64,000 nt of DNA from JABJAG01 sp038137215 (GTDB lineage Bacteria > Pseudomonadota > Alphaproteobacteria > UBA6615). The position numbers and the translations under genes were made by a program. The DNA lies in NCBI GenBank assembly GCA_038137215.1, contig JAYQBG010000004.1:67999-131998 (forward strand), written 5' to 3'. The notes under the pieces are model-generated. The model was not told the origin of the DNA. It was given only the letters and a program-made list of their open reading frames with translations, and did no database searches. This document shows positions 50,196 to 59,807 of the stretch, in pieces. Within the stretch, counting starts at the first letter, position 1, and each line of letters begins with the position of its first letter.

Positions 50196-51005
50196 TCGAT
50201 ACGAGCGGCTCCGATTCACCGCGCCAGAGGACGCCGATATCGTTCTGCGCCACGCCCTGTCCGGACATGGCCGCGGCGACACGCTGTGCACGGGCTTCTG
50301 ACAGGCTCTGGTTGTAGCTCGCGACACCCGAGGTATCGGCGTGACCAACGACCTCAATATCTTCAACGCCACCGCCGCGGATTTCGGCCACAGCTGCGTT
50401 GATCACCGCCATTGCGGCATCGGTCAGTGTCGAGCTGTCCCAGTTGAAGAAGACCAGGAACGAATTCGTCGCAGCCACCGGTTCGGGCGTCAGGGCATCC
50501 TGAACACGCGCGAGCGCGGCAAAGAAGTTGTCGCGGCACGCAGTGGCTTCAGCCGGCTGATCGGATTCGGCCCAGTCACCAACATAGGACTGTTCCTCAA
50601 CCCAGCAGTCGTAGTTTGTCTGCGCGGCAGCAGCATCCTGAGCTGCCACGTTGCGGCCGCCATCGGTAAGGCCTGGAGAAGGTCTTCACGGCCCTTCAGC
50701 ATCTCCGACAGATCGGCAGCAGGCACGGTCCCCGGGGGATGGCCGGTATCGTCATTCGGTGTCCACGGCAGCACAGTTTCACCGGCCGCTGCACTCTGGG
50801 CCTTCCATGCGAAGGCGTCCGAGCTCGTGTAGTTGCCGATTTTGTATTCCTTTTCCGACAGTCCGACATAACCCTCATAAAGAGCCGTGTCGAAGGCAGA
50901 GCCCGTCGTCGCAAGTCCACGCGTCTAACCCAGCTGGGTTCCCGCGCAAGCCGCGAGGGCAAACGGTACAACGGCGAAAACGGCCGCTTTGAAATTGGTG
51001 TTCAT
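50170..51005 (-). pseudogene. Broken OmpA-family lipoprotein gene
   Basis: From ATG 51005: MNTNFKAAVFAVV, lipobox FALAAC, then stop TAG at 50925-50927 where CAG would read Gln (GTQLG[Q]TRGLATTGSAFD). The same frame continues with TALYEGYVGLSEKEYKIG to LLQA near 50675. A single lost C there (gcc-ctt) shifts the frame; the next frame carries AAQDAAAAQTNYDCWVEE and the OmpA peptidoglycan-binding domain (VVGHADTSGVASYNQSLSEA). It stops at STGESVR, lacking the family's C-terminal REPQNRR segment, because the terminator begins there. Three lesions make it a pseudogene, or an area of bad consensus. It would have been an outer-membrane lipoprotein. Confidence 0.85.
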
Positions 51006-51243
51006 GGTCTTAACCCCTGATCTGTATTTGGCCTTGTCCGGCCCAGCGACCGAACACATTCTGCATATGGAGAAACTTAGCCCAATTCTCCGGGCGCACA
51101 GATTGCCCCTATGACTGACTAACGCAGTAGTCCCAAGTTCGTTCCAGAATAGTTTCAGACGATCCATAAGATATTGATAAACTTTGTATTTGTTATCTCC
51201 GTCCTGTGGGGTTTCTGCGTTTATTCCTGCCCCGGGACAGTTA

Positions 51244-52846
51244 TTACACCGAGACTGTGGCGGCCCCAGGGCGAAAGTTGACATCCGGGTCCTTTTCAAT
51301 CTGTTCGATCAAGGCGACTTCCCAGTCGATGTATTCCTGCATCATCTTCTCCACATCCGTATTGCGGTCGTAGGCGCGCAGATAGACGTCTATGCAGGCC
51401 TCGTCGGGCGGGGAATAACGGTCCGCATCGACCGGATAACCGGCGGCTTGCCATGCGTTGGTTCCCCCGGCCAGGACCAGAACATCCCCATCCGTCAACG
51501 CCTGCGCCTCGGAGACCGCAAGGTGCGCCAGATGACTGTCCGCGGAAGTCAGCACCAGCCGTTCTGTGGCGGGCAGCTCCGGCCCCGTTTCTGCGATCCG
51601 CGACCGCACTGCCCATCCGGCACCCGGAATGTGCGCGGTCCGGTAAACGCGGCTCTCCCCCAGATCCAGAACAAAGGTGTTGCCGTCATCGAGGCTTCGC
51701 GACAGTTCCTCCGCACCGATCTCCGGTCCTCTATCAGCCAGGCTCCACGACTCAGTCCCCTGCTCCAGTCCGTCTGACACGCCAGTCAGTCCGTCCGTCA
51801 GCACATAGACTTGCGGGAAGCCCATCTGAACCAGCCAGTGTGCCGTCATTGCCGCCCGCACCCCATTGTCATCGGTCAGAACGATACGGCCCTGCGGAAC
51901 CCCAATCTGAAAATCTGTCGCCTGAACCAGTTGCCCTCCCGGGGCCGACCGCGCACCGGGAAGATGCCCGGCTGCAAACTCGGCAGGGTCACGGACATCG
52001 AGGAGGTAGAGCGTATGCCTGTCTGCCTCGCCCTGCCATTGCGCAAGCAGGTCGCGGTTTATGGTCCGGATGCCGTAGTCGCGGATCACCCGGTCGCGCA
52101 TCGCCAGCGCTGCATCCACTGATTGCGGATCCCCGTCCGGATATCGGTCAACGCGCCCGTGCTCGAGTTCCAGACCCGCCAGGTGCCAGCCCATCGTGCC
52201 GTTCTCCAGCGCGACCACCTTGTTGGGAATGCCCGAATTGATCACCGACTGGGCACCGACAATGCTGCGGGTGCGGCCCGCACAATTCACCACGACGGTG
52301 GTTTCGGGCGAAGGTGCGAAATCCCGCACACGGTAGGCCAGCTCTCCGCCGGGCACGCTGATGCCACCGGGTATGTTCATATTCCGGTATTCGGCGAAGG
52401 TCCGGGAATCCAGAATCACGAGATCGTCGCCACGATCCTGCATCGCTTTCAGGCCCTGGGCATCTATGGACGGCGTGCCGAAGTGATGTTCGATCGCTTC
52501 GCCAAACGCCTTGCTCGGCACATTGATCCCGGAATAGAGGGTGAATCCGGCAGATCCCCAATCCTCCGGAGCATCATCGTGAGTCGTGATATCCGAGTAG
52601 CCCAAGCCTGACAGAACCCGGGCACCGCGCTCAGCCAGACCGGACATGCCACCGGACACCACAACGACCCGTGTCGCCCGTCTCGGCACCAGACGCGGCA
52701 CCTCGATTTCGATCCGGCTGAGAGGCGCGTTCACCGCGTGAAATAGATGACACGCGCCGAACTCACCCTGCTCGCGCACATCGAGAACTGCGATTTCGTC
52801 TCCGTCAAGAATGGCGGCGCGGAGTGACCGGGAATCGATATTCGTC
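51244..52846 (-). CDS. Four-domain rhodanese-homology protein, N-terminus in gap
   Basis: Multi-rhodanese sulfurtransferase-like protein with at least 534 residues visible. Four consecutive domains are recognisable by VLDVRE, VILDSRTF, LLDVRDPAEFAAGH and VLDLGES strands. Only domain 2 retains an active-site cysteine (VVVNCAGRTR); domains 1, 3 and 4 have VVSGGMSG, VLTDDNG and LTSADSH instead. Its first codons lie inside the 10-N gap at 52847-52856. It is divergent from a cysteine-dioxygenase-like cupin gene, suggesting a shared sulfur-metabolism role. Confidence 0.85.
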
Positions 52847-52856
52847 NNNNNNNNNN
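52847..52856. other. Assembly gap (10 Ns)
   Basis: Separates the 5' end of the rhodanese gene from the cupin promoter. The true length is unknown, and the rhodanese start codon and part of its promoter are inside. Confidence 0.99.
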
Positions 52857-52934
52857 AAAAAAGAAATGTGTATTGAGCCTCGCACAAGTACGAGGCATGA
52901 TGCACATCAATCAGACAATTACGATGACGAGACC

Positions 52935-53438
52935 ATGAGCCAGACAATCGATACCTTTGCCGAAGATTGCCGGAACATTCTGATGAACGGATCGGACGAT
53001 GCCAACCTCGATCAGGTTCGTCAGGTCGTGGAAAAATATCTCGTGGACGACAATTTTATCAAAACTCATCTTGGCCCTGACAATCAGGAAAACCGGACCG
53101 TCCTCTATGAAGACCCCGATCTAGGATTTTGCATCTGTGCCCATGTGTTCAAGGGTGCCAATGAAGCGCCACCCCACGATCATGGGAGCACCTGGGCCAT
53201 CTACGGACAGGCTATGGGTCAGACCGTGATGACGGAGTTCGAACAGATCGAACCGCCGCAGGGCGATCAGCCGGGCAAGGTCAAGCCGGTGAAATCCTAT
53301 GATCTCGATCCAGGAATGGCAGTCGCCTACCCAACCGGGCGCCTCCATTCCCCGAAACGTGCTGGGGATACGCGCCTGATCCGGATCGAGGGCAAGGATC
53401 TCATGACCGTTTCACGCGACCAGTACGAAGCCGCCTGA
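52935..53438 (+). CDS. Cysteine dioxygenase-family cupin (thiol dioxygenase)
   Basis: 167 residues from the ATG at 52935 (MSQTIDTFAEDCRNIL). Cupin core with APPHDHGSTWAIYGQ (two of the three Fe ligands) and YPTGRLHSP (third His), the 3-His pattern of cysteine, mercaptopropionate and mercaptosuccinate dioxygenases. It would oxidise a thiol to the sulfinate. The divergent gene encodes a four-domain rhodanese, so handling of the released sulfur species is plausible. Which thiol is used is unknown. Followed after 16 bp by an M20 peptidase. Confidence 0.85.
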   Translation: MSQTIDTFAEDCRNILMNGSDDANLDQVRQVVEKYLVDDNFIKTHLGPDNQENRTVLYEDPDLGFCICAHVFKGANEAPPHDHGSTWAIYGQAMGQTVMTEFEQIEPPQGDQPGKVKPVKSYDLDPGMAVAYPTGRLHSPKRAGDTRLIRIEGKDLMTVSRDQYEAA

Positions 53439-53454
53439 TCCGGACGAACGTATC

Positions 53455-54852
53455 ATGACCGGGTCGCGCGAGGGCGCCATCGCGCGCGCCGCGCAACACT
53501 TCGACAACGGTTACTTTGTCGCCGGACTGGCACGGCTCGTCGCCCATCCGACGCAAAGCCAGTTGCCCAATGCCCACGCGGCCCTCGCCGACTATTTTGA
53601 CGAGGTCATCGCTCCGGATCTGGATGTGCTCGGGTTTTCCCGCAAGCTGCTCGAAAACCCCGAACCCGATGCAGGGCCGGTGCTGGTAGCTTCGCGGCAT
53701 GAGGGCGACGATCTCCCGACGGTCCTGATCTACGGCCATGGTGACGTGGTGGTGGGTCAGGACGAACGCTGGGCCACGGGTCTCTCGCCCTGGACCGTCA
53801 CCCGAAAAGACGGACGGCTTTACGGCCGCGGTACAGCCGACAACAAGGGACAGCACTGGACAAATCTGGGCGGCCTGCAGGCCGTTATCGCGGAACGCGG
53901 CGCACTCGGGTTCAACTGCACCCTGTTGCTCGAAAGCGACGAGGAGATGGGATCACGGGGGCTGCGCGCCTTTTGCGAGAAACACCGTGATCTGCTCAAG
54001 GCCGATGTGCTCATCGCCTCGGACGGCCCCCGCCTCGACCCGGCACGCGCCACCATTGTTCTGGGTTCACGGGGTCTGGTGAACTTCGAACTCGCCCTCA
54101 AGCTCCGCGAAGGTGCGCACCACTCGGGCAACTGGGGTGGATTGTTGCGCGACCCGGGCACGGTCATGGCCCACGCGCTTGGCTGCCTCACCGATGCGCG
54201 GGGCCAGATCGCCGTTCCCGAGTGGCGGCCCGACACGCTGACCACGGATATCCGCGATATTCTCTCACGGGTCACGGTGACCGGTGGCACGAACGCGCCC
54301 GATATCGACCCGGACTGGGGCGAAGCCGACCTGACCCCCGAAGAGCGCGTCTATGGCTGGAACAGCTTCGCGGTACTCGCGCTTGAGTTGGGCGACCCGG
54401 CAAAACCTCAGAACGCCATCGCGCCGGAGGCCCGAGCCGTCTGCCAGCTTCGCTATGTGGTCGGCACCGACCCGGATGACGTGCTGCCGGCACTGCGGCG
54501 CCATCTCGACCGGCATGGTTTTCATGACGTGACCGTGACCCCCACCCGGATGGCCGGAATGAAGGCGACCCGAGAAGATCACAACAACCCCTGGGTCCGG
54601 CTGACAATCGAATCCTTCTCAAGAACCCTGGACGAACCGCCGGCCCTCGTCCCGAATATCGGCGGCGGTATCCCAAATGATGTGTTCATGGACACGCTCG
54701 GCCTGCCGACTGTCTGGGTGCCCCACTCCTATGCGGGCTGCAATCAGCACGCACCCGACGAGCACATGCTCGAATCCGTGGCCCGGGAAGGCTTGGAGAT
54801 CATGGCCGGATTGTTCTGGGATATTGGCGACGGACAGACGCCACCAAGCTAG
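53455..54852 (+). CDS. M20-family metallopeptidase
   Basis: 465-residue co-catalytic zinc peptidase. Metal ligands in LIYGHGDVVVGQDERW (H-x-D), YGRGTADNKGQH (Asp) and LLLESDEEMGSRGL (Glu-Glu). The family comprises ArgE/DapE, CPG2 and dipeptidases; the C-terminal dimerisation domain is present. Substrate likely an N-acyl amino acid or dipeptide. The stop lies in CTAG, which also forms the stop of the convergent ABC-F gene. Confidence 0.92.
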   Translation: MTGSREGAIARAAQHFDNGYFVAGLARLVAHPTQSQLPNAHAALADYFDEVIAPDLDVLGFSRKLLENPEPDAGPVLVASRHEGDDLPTVLIYGHGDVVVGQDERWATGLSPWTVTRKDGRLYGRGTADNKGQHWTNLGGLQAVIAERGALGFNCTLLLESDEEMGSRGLRAFCEKHRDLLKADVLIASDGPRLDPARATIVLGSRGLVNFELALKLREGAHHSGNWGGLLRDPGTVMAHALGCLTDARGQIAVPEWRPDTLTTDIRDILSRVTVTGGTNAPDIDPDWGEADLTPEERVYGWNSFAVLALELGDPAKPQNAIAPEARAVCQLRYVVGTDPDDVLPALRRHLDRHGFHDVTVTPTRMAGMKATREDHNNPWVRLTIESFSRTLDEPPALVPNIGGGIPNDVFMDTLGLPTVWVPHSYAGCNQHAPDEHMLESVAREGLEIMAGLFWDIGDGQTPPS

Positions 54853-56741
54853 TCCGCGGTCAGGCTTTCCAGCGCCTCGCTGGCTTCAAGCCAGACAGCC
54901 TCGGCACGTTCGAGCTTTTTCTCCACATCGCCGCGCAGCTTCATCAGGTCGGTCATGGACTTGCCCCGATAGGCCTCTGCTGCCCCGTCCGGATCGAACA
55001 GCGCGCGGTCTATTTCCGTGCGCTGTTCGGTCAGCAACGTCATCACCTTCTCGGACTCGCGCGCGGCATCGCGCAGGTGTTTGGTGCGCTCGCGTTCCTG
55101 CGCAGCCGCCCGGCGTTCTTCCTTCTTGTTGCCCCGGCGTTCACCACGATCCTCGGGTTTCGCATCGGGCTTTTTCTCGCCGCGTCCCAGAAGCAGATCG
55201 CGATAGTCGTCGAGACTGCCGGAGAACTCTTCGGCCCGGCCATCGGAAATCAGGATCAGGCGGTCCGCCGTCATCTCCAGCAAATGCCGGTCATGGCTGA
55301 CCACCACCACCGCGCCCTCGAAGGCGTTGAGGGCCTGCACCAGCGCTTCGCGGGCATCCACATCGAGATGGTTCGTCGGTTCATCGAGGATCAGAATATG
55401 CGGCGCATCGCGGGTGATCAGCGCCAGCGCCAGCCGTGCGCGTTCCCCGCCCGAAAGTTTCTTAACCTCCAGATGCACCTTGTCGCCCGAAAACCCGAAC
55501 CGCCCGAGCTGTGAACGGATCTCGGCTGGCTTGGCATCGCCCAACAAGCGCGACATGTGCTGCAGCGGAGTGTCGTCCGCCACCAGTTCCTCGACCTGAT
55601 GCTGGGCAAAATAGCCGACCCGCAGCTTACCGCTGGCGGTCAGCCCGCCTCCCATGGGCTCGAGCTGCCCGGCCAGAAGCCGTGCGAGGGTCGTCTTGCC
55701 ATTGCCGTTCCGTCCGAGAAAGGCGATGCGGTCGTCGGGGTCGATCCTGAAGTTCAGCTTCGAGAGCACCGGCGTATCGGCCACGTACCCCACTGCCGTA
55801 TCGTCCGCGACAATCAGCGGCGGACGCAACTCATCCGGATTGGGAAAATCAAAGCGCAGCGTCGGGTCTTCGGTGGCAGCCGCGATGGGTTCCATCCGGG
55901 CCAGCGCCTTCATACGGCTCTGCGCCTGCTTGGCCGTGTGCGCCTTGTAGCGCCAGCGATCCACGTAGGCCTGCAACTTGGCGCGTTTTTCTTCCTGACT
56001 GCGCCGCATCGCTTCGATCTGGCTCAGCCGCTCGGACCGCTGACGTTCAAACGCGTCATAGCCACCGGTGTAGAGCGTGATCTTGCCGCCCTGCACATGA
56101 AGGATGTGATCGGCGACGTTGTTCAGCAGGTCCCGCTCATGGCTGACAATCACCATCGCAGCGGGATAGGTCTTCAGGAAAGATTCGAGCCACAGTGCCG
56201 CTTCCAGATCGAGATGGTTCGACGGCTCATCGAGGAGCAACAAATCCGGCCGCGAAAACAACAGACCGGCCAGCGCCACGCGCATCCGCCAGCCGCCCGA
56301 GAAGGACGACAGCGGTTGGTGTTGCGCCTCCTCGTCAAAACCCAGCCCGGCCAGAATGCGAGACGCCCGCGCCGGTGCCCCATGGGCATCGATCAGGTTA
56401 AGGCGATCATGGACCTCGGCGATGTCCGTCGGGTCGCTGACCTCCTCGGCTCGTTGCAACAATTCAACCCGTTCCTCATCGGCGGCGAGTACCCTCTCGA
56501 AAGGCGTCTCGCGGCCGCCCGGCGCTTCCTGCGCCACATAGCCGATCCGCGTACCGCGGGGCGTCTCGATGGCGCCGTCATCGGCCTGGAGTTCACCGGC
56601 GATGATCTTGAGTAGTGTCGATTTCCCGGCACCGTTGCGCCCCACGATGCCGACACGGCTGCGCGGCGGCAGCGAGGCGGTCGCACCGTCCAGGATCGTC
56701 TGGCCACCCAGCCGGGCGGTGATGGAGTTCATGATCAACAT
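54849..56741 (-). CDS. ABC-F family ATPase (Uup/YheS-like)
   Basis: 630-residue cytosolic protein with two ABC domains and no membrane segment. First Walker A GRNGAGKSTLL, signature LSSFSGGWRMRVAL; second Walker A GRNGNGKTTLA, signature KKLSGGERARLAL. A charged linker and a C-terminal coiled coil (RRGNKKEERRAAAQERERTK region and MTDLMKLRGDVEKKLE) follow. ABC-F proteins act on the ribosome E site. Convergent stop overlap with the M20 gene. Exact subfamily is a guess. Confidence 0.92.
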   Translation of the reverse strand: MLIMNSITARLGGQTILDGATASLPPRSRVGIVGRNGAGKSTLLKIIAGELQADDGAIETPRGTRIGYVAQEAPGGRETPFERVLAADEERVELLQRAEEVSDPTDIAEVHDRLNLIDAHGAPARASRILAGLGFDEEAQHQPLSSFSGGWRMRVALAGLLFSRPDLLLLDEPSNHLDLEAALWLESFLKTYPAAMVIVSHERDLLNNVADHILHVQGGKITLYTGGYDAFERQRSERLSQIEAMRRSQEEKRAKLQAYVDRWRYKAHTAKQAQSRMKALARMEPIAAATEDPTLRFDFPNPDELRPPLIVADDTAVGYVADTPVLSKLNFRIDPDDRIAFLGRNGNGKTTLARLLAGQLEPMGGGLTASGKLRVGYFAQHQVEELVADDTPLQHMSRLLGDAKPAEIRSQLGRFGFSGDKVHLEVKKLSGGERARLALALITRDAPHILILDEPTNHLDVDAREALVQALNAFEGAVVVVSHDRHLLEMTADRLILISDGRAEEFSGSLDDYRDLLLGRGEKKPDAKPEDRGERRGNKKEERRAAAQERERTKHLRDAARESEKVMTLLTEQRTEIDRALFDPDGAAEAYRGKSMTDLMKLRGDVEKKLERAEAVWLEASEALESLTAD

Positions 56742-56783
56742 GGGCGCGTGCTGATAGCACGCTCACGTGGCGTTCGGAATAAC

Positions 56784-58517
56784 CTAGAGCCCCTCGTAAT
56801 TCCGTTCGCGCACCCGTTCACACAGGGTGTTCACCGCATCTTGCGGAATACCTAGACCCGTGAGGACAAACGCGCCCATTTGGAGGCTCGATTCCGCGAT
56901 TTCGGGAATGGTACGCGTCGCGCCGGCCCGTTCGAGTTCCTCAGCATGTTCAAGATCGCGCGAACGCGCATAGATCGGCACATCAGGCCAGCGCGCGCGG
57001 ATATCGCGCACGGCCTCTTCAGCCTCTCTCTCCTGATCCAAAGTCAGGACAATCGCACTGGCACGATCCGCGCCCACTTTCGCAAGCACATCGGCACGGC
57101 GCCCGTCCCCGAAATAGACCGGTTCATCCCTTGCACGCCGGCGCGACACAAGCGCGCTGTCGAGGTCGAGCGCGACATAGTTGATTTTCTCTTCGTTGAG
57201 AAGTTCGGCGACCGCGCGCCCGACACGCCCGTATCCGGCGATCAGTACATGGCCGCCCAGCTCCGCAATCTCGCCAGGTTCCGGCGCCAGGGAGGGGGAC
57301 GCGGAGTTCCGTTCCAGATATGTGGAAACCCGCGCTCCCAGGACAGCCAGGCCCGGGGTGAGCATCATCGACAGCGCCGCCACGATCAGAAAGAACTGCC
57401 CGGGTTCCGGCGCGATAATGCCGGATGCCATCGCCAGTCCAACCACGAGCAGCCCGAACTCACCCGCCTGTCCAAGCAAAATGCCCGAATGAATCGCGCA
57501 GGGAAACGGCAGCCCGAATACCTTGCCCAAACCTGTGATCAGGACGGCCTTCAGCAGGAACAGACCGGTCACCGAGGCGACGATCATCACACCGGCATCG
57601 CTCAGGGCTGCGAGATTGATTCCCATCCCCACGGTCAGAAAGAAGAGCCCCATCAGAAGGCCTTTGAAGGGCTGAATATCGACTTCGATCTGATGCCGGA
57701 ATTCGGTTTCCGACAGCAAAAGCCCCGCCAGAAACGCACCCAGCGCGAGGCTCAGCCCAGCCGCTCCGGTGGCTGCCGAGGCGCCGATTGCTGTCAGCAG
57801 GGTGATCGCGACAAAAAATTCCGGGGCCCGGGCAGACGCGGCCAGCCGAAACAGGGGGCGCAGCACGATCCGGCCAAGCACATAGATTGCCGCCGCAGCC
57901 GCCGCAGCCACGCCGAAGCCCGTCGCAAGGGCTTCCAACAAGTTGCCGTCGCCATGATCGCCGAACGCGCCCACCAGGATGAGGATCGGGACAACCGCCA
58001 GATCCTGCAGGAGAAGAATCGAGAACGAGGCCCGCCCGACGCGTGTTGTCAGTTCACGCCGCTGTACCAGTTCCTCGACCACCACAGCCGTGGACGAGAG
58101 GGCAAAGCTCGCGCCGATCAGGATCGCGGCATTGGCCGAATTGCCCCAGGCCCAGGCGATACCGCCGATGATGAGTCCGGTCACGGCCACCTGGGCCGAA
58201 CCCAGGCCCAACACCAGACGCCGCATGGACCAGAGCCGCTCCAGCGAGAGCTCCAGACCGATCAGGAACAGCAGAAAAACGATCCCGAACTCGGCCAGAA
58301 CGGCAATGCTGTCCACATCGGTGAAGGTAATATAGCCGATCCAGGGGACCTGCGCGGCAAAGGCACCCAGCCCATTCGGACCAACGATCACCCCGGCCAC
58401 GAGAAATCCCAGCACCGGGCTGATCCGTACGCGCTGGAACAACGGCACAAGAATCGCCGCGATGGCGAGAAAGATCACAATTTCGCGGAGAAACGGAATT
58501 CCGCCGTCATGTGGCAT
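56784..58517 (-). CDS. Monovalent cation:proton antiporter-2 (Kef-type) protein
   Basis: 577-residue membrane transporter. About 12-13 helices (for example AILVPLFQRVRISPVLGFLV and SALSSTAVVVEELV), then a C-terminal TrkA-N/RCK nucleotide-binding domain with HVLIAGYGRVGRAVAEL. The CPA2 core motif SFALSSTAVV is present. Likely K+/H+ or Na+/H+ antiport regulated by NAD(H) or glutathione adducts. It lies 42 bp upstream of the ABC-F gene in the same direction. Confidence 0.9.
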   Translation of the reverse strand: MPHDGGIPFLREIVIFLAIAAILVPLFQRVRISPVLGFLVAGVIVGPNGLGAFAAQVPWIGYITFTDVDSIAVLAEFGIVFLLFLIGLELSLERLWSMRRLVLGLGSAQVAVTGLIIGGIAWAWGNSANAAILIGASFALSSTAVVVEELVQRRELTTRVGRASFSILLLQDLAVVPILILVGAFGDHGDGNLLEALATGFGVAAAAAAAIYVLGRIVLRPLFRLAASARAPEFFVAITLLTAIGASAATGAAGLSLALGAFLAGLLLSETEFRHQIEVDIQPFKGLLMGLFFLTVGMGINLAALSDAGVMIVASVTGLFLLKAVLITGLGKVFGLPFPCAIHSGILLGQAGEFGLLVVGLAMASGIIAPEPGQFFLIVAALSMMLTPGLAVLGARVSTYLERNSASPSLAPEPGEIAELGGHVLIAGYGRVGRAVAELLNEEKINYVALDLDSALVSRRRARDEPVYFGDGRRADVLAKVGADRASAIVLTLDQEREAEEAVRDIRARWPDVPIYARSRDLEHAEELERAGATRTIPEIAESSLQMGAFVLTGLGIPQDAVNTLCERVRERNYEGL

Positions 58518-58567
58518 GTGTCGGACCCTGATTGGTGCTCTGCGGGCAAACTATACCCGATGCGTGC

Positions 58568-59776
58568 TCAACCGTGATCGTAGTCCGCGAGTGTTGTCCC
58601 GTCTTCCACATAAACGGTCCGCGCGTAGCCGTCCGGCCGACCGTTGTTCAGAGATTCGAGCAGCCAGTCGGCAATCGCCGGATAGATTTGGCCGGCAACC
58701 TCACCCATAGGATGGAAGACGCCTTCATAGAGCCAGAGCTCACTCGGACCGCCGAGATTCTGACGAAAGGCAGCGATGTCGTCAGGTGAACACAATTCGT
58801 CCATGTCACCCGCCACCAGAAGATGCGGAACCTTCAGGTCCTTCGCCACATCCCGCAGATCGGCCAGCCGCGCAACGAATTCATCGAACTCGTTTTCGTC
58901 GCTGTAACCAGCCATGTACATGAAGATGCGTTTGAAGTTCGGCTGGGCCTGCTCGAATATCATGTCGAAGGAGCCGACATTGGCCATCTGGCCACAAACG
59001 GCCTTGATGCGCGGATCCTGCGCCCCGATCAGCACGCCCCAGCGCGAGCCCATGCTCATGCCCATGATCCCAATTCTGTCAGCATCCACGTCCTCGCGGG
59101 TCACCAACCAGTCAACAATGGCCGAAATGGACTGTTCATAGTTGTTCTCCGTCTGCCAGACGCCATCCCGGTTGCACGCCCCCTGTCCAGGGCCGTCCAC
59201 AGCACAGACATTCATGCCGCGGGGGATGTATTCGTTGGTGAACGGGTTGCACACATCCTCCTTCACCTGATCCATACCGGGCAGCGCAATGATGGTCGGT
59301 TTCGGGCCATCACCGGGCGCTTTGTGGAAGGTCGCATAGGCATTCTGGCCGGGCGAGAACTCAACGGTTTTCGATTCCATCGTGCCGTTGGAACCGTCGA
59401 TCACCTTGTCGTAGCAGCGGTAGAGACCCTCAAACCACTCGACTTTCTTCGGGTTCTGATGAATTGGGATCAGATGCTGGGCGCGGCCGAAACAGATCGC
59501 CGCCCGGTGATAGAGCTGACGGGAGGTCACCATCCGCCCGCGCGCTTCAGCATCCTGCGCCATCCGCTCGAGAACCTCGGCCCGCTTGGCCCAGGCCTTG
59601 GGGAAGGAACGGCGCCCCGTCACCTTGCTATAGACCGCGGTCAGATCTTCGAGCTTGGTTCCCCGCTCCAGACGATTACCCATGATCCCGGGATGCAGCA
59701 CATCCTCGTTGTCGGACAGCATCAGGAAATTGTCGAATATCCAGCCCTGTTCGGCACGCAGCTGTGGCTTCGCCAT
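58568..59776 (-). CDS. Alpha/beta hydrolase, C-C hydrolase-like (paralogue 1)
   Basis: 402-residue alpha/beta hydrolase with an N-terminal helical domain. Nucleophile elbow IMGMSMGSRWG (Ser), Asp in VAGDMDELCSPDD and His in GVFHPMGEV form a probable catalytic triad. The overall layout resembles FrsA and the 2,6-dihydroxypseudooxynicotine hydrolase group, which cut C-C bonds of diketone-like substrates. It follows a very similar 402-residue gene (paralogue 2) by 31 bp, so this is a tandem duplicate pair. Substrate unknown. Confidence 0.88.
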   Translation of the reverse strand: MAKPQLRAEQGWIFDNFLMLSDNEDVLHPGIMGNRLERGTKLEDLTAVYSKVTGRRSFPKAWAKRAEVLERMAQDAEARGRMVTSRQLYHRAAICFGRAQHLIPIHQNPKKVEWFEGLYRCYDKVIDGSNGTMESKTVEFSPGQNAYATFHKAPGDGPKPTIIALPGMDQVKEDVCNPFTNEYIPRGMNVCAVDGPGQGACNRDGVWQTENNYEQSISAIVDWLVTREDVDADRIGIMGMSMGSRWGVLIGAQDPRIKAVCGQMANVGSFDMIFEQAQPNFKRIFMYMAGYSDENEFDEFVARLADLRDVAKDLKVPHLLVAGDMDELCSPDDIAAFRQNLGGPSELWLYEGVFHPMGEVAGQIYPAIADWLLESLNNGRPDGYARTVYVEDGTTLADYDHG

Positions 59777-59807
59777 GGCGCGTTACTCCTTCCCCAAGTT
59801 TGTCAGA

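Noticed and set aside
50137..50649. Extended OmpA reading frame into the SDR gene region down to 49849
   Set aside because: After position 50180 the frame is antisense to the SDR gene and follows a terminator; it has no OmpA-like sequence.
19748..50927. TAG recoded as glutamine, since two internal TAG codons occur where CAG is expected
   Set aside because: Many intact genes in the window end in TAG exactly at their expected C-termini (for example the aldehyde oxidase, glnS, M20 peptidase and flavin reductase), so genome-wide reassignment is implausible.
56880..58577. 565-codon plus-strand open frame opposite the antiporter gene
   Set aside because: It lies antisense to a clear membrane transporter gene and has no recognisable motif.
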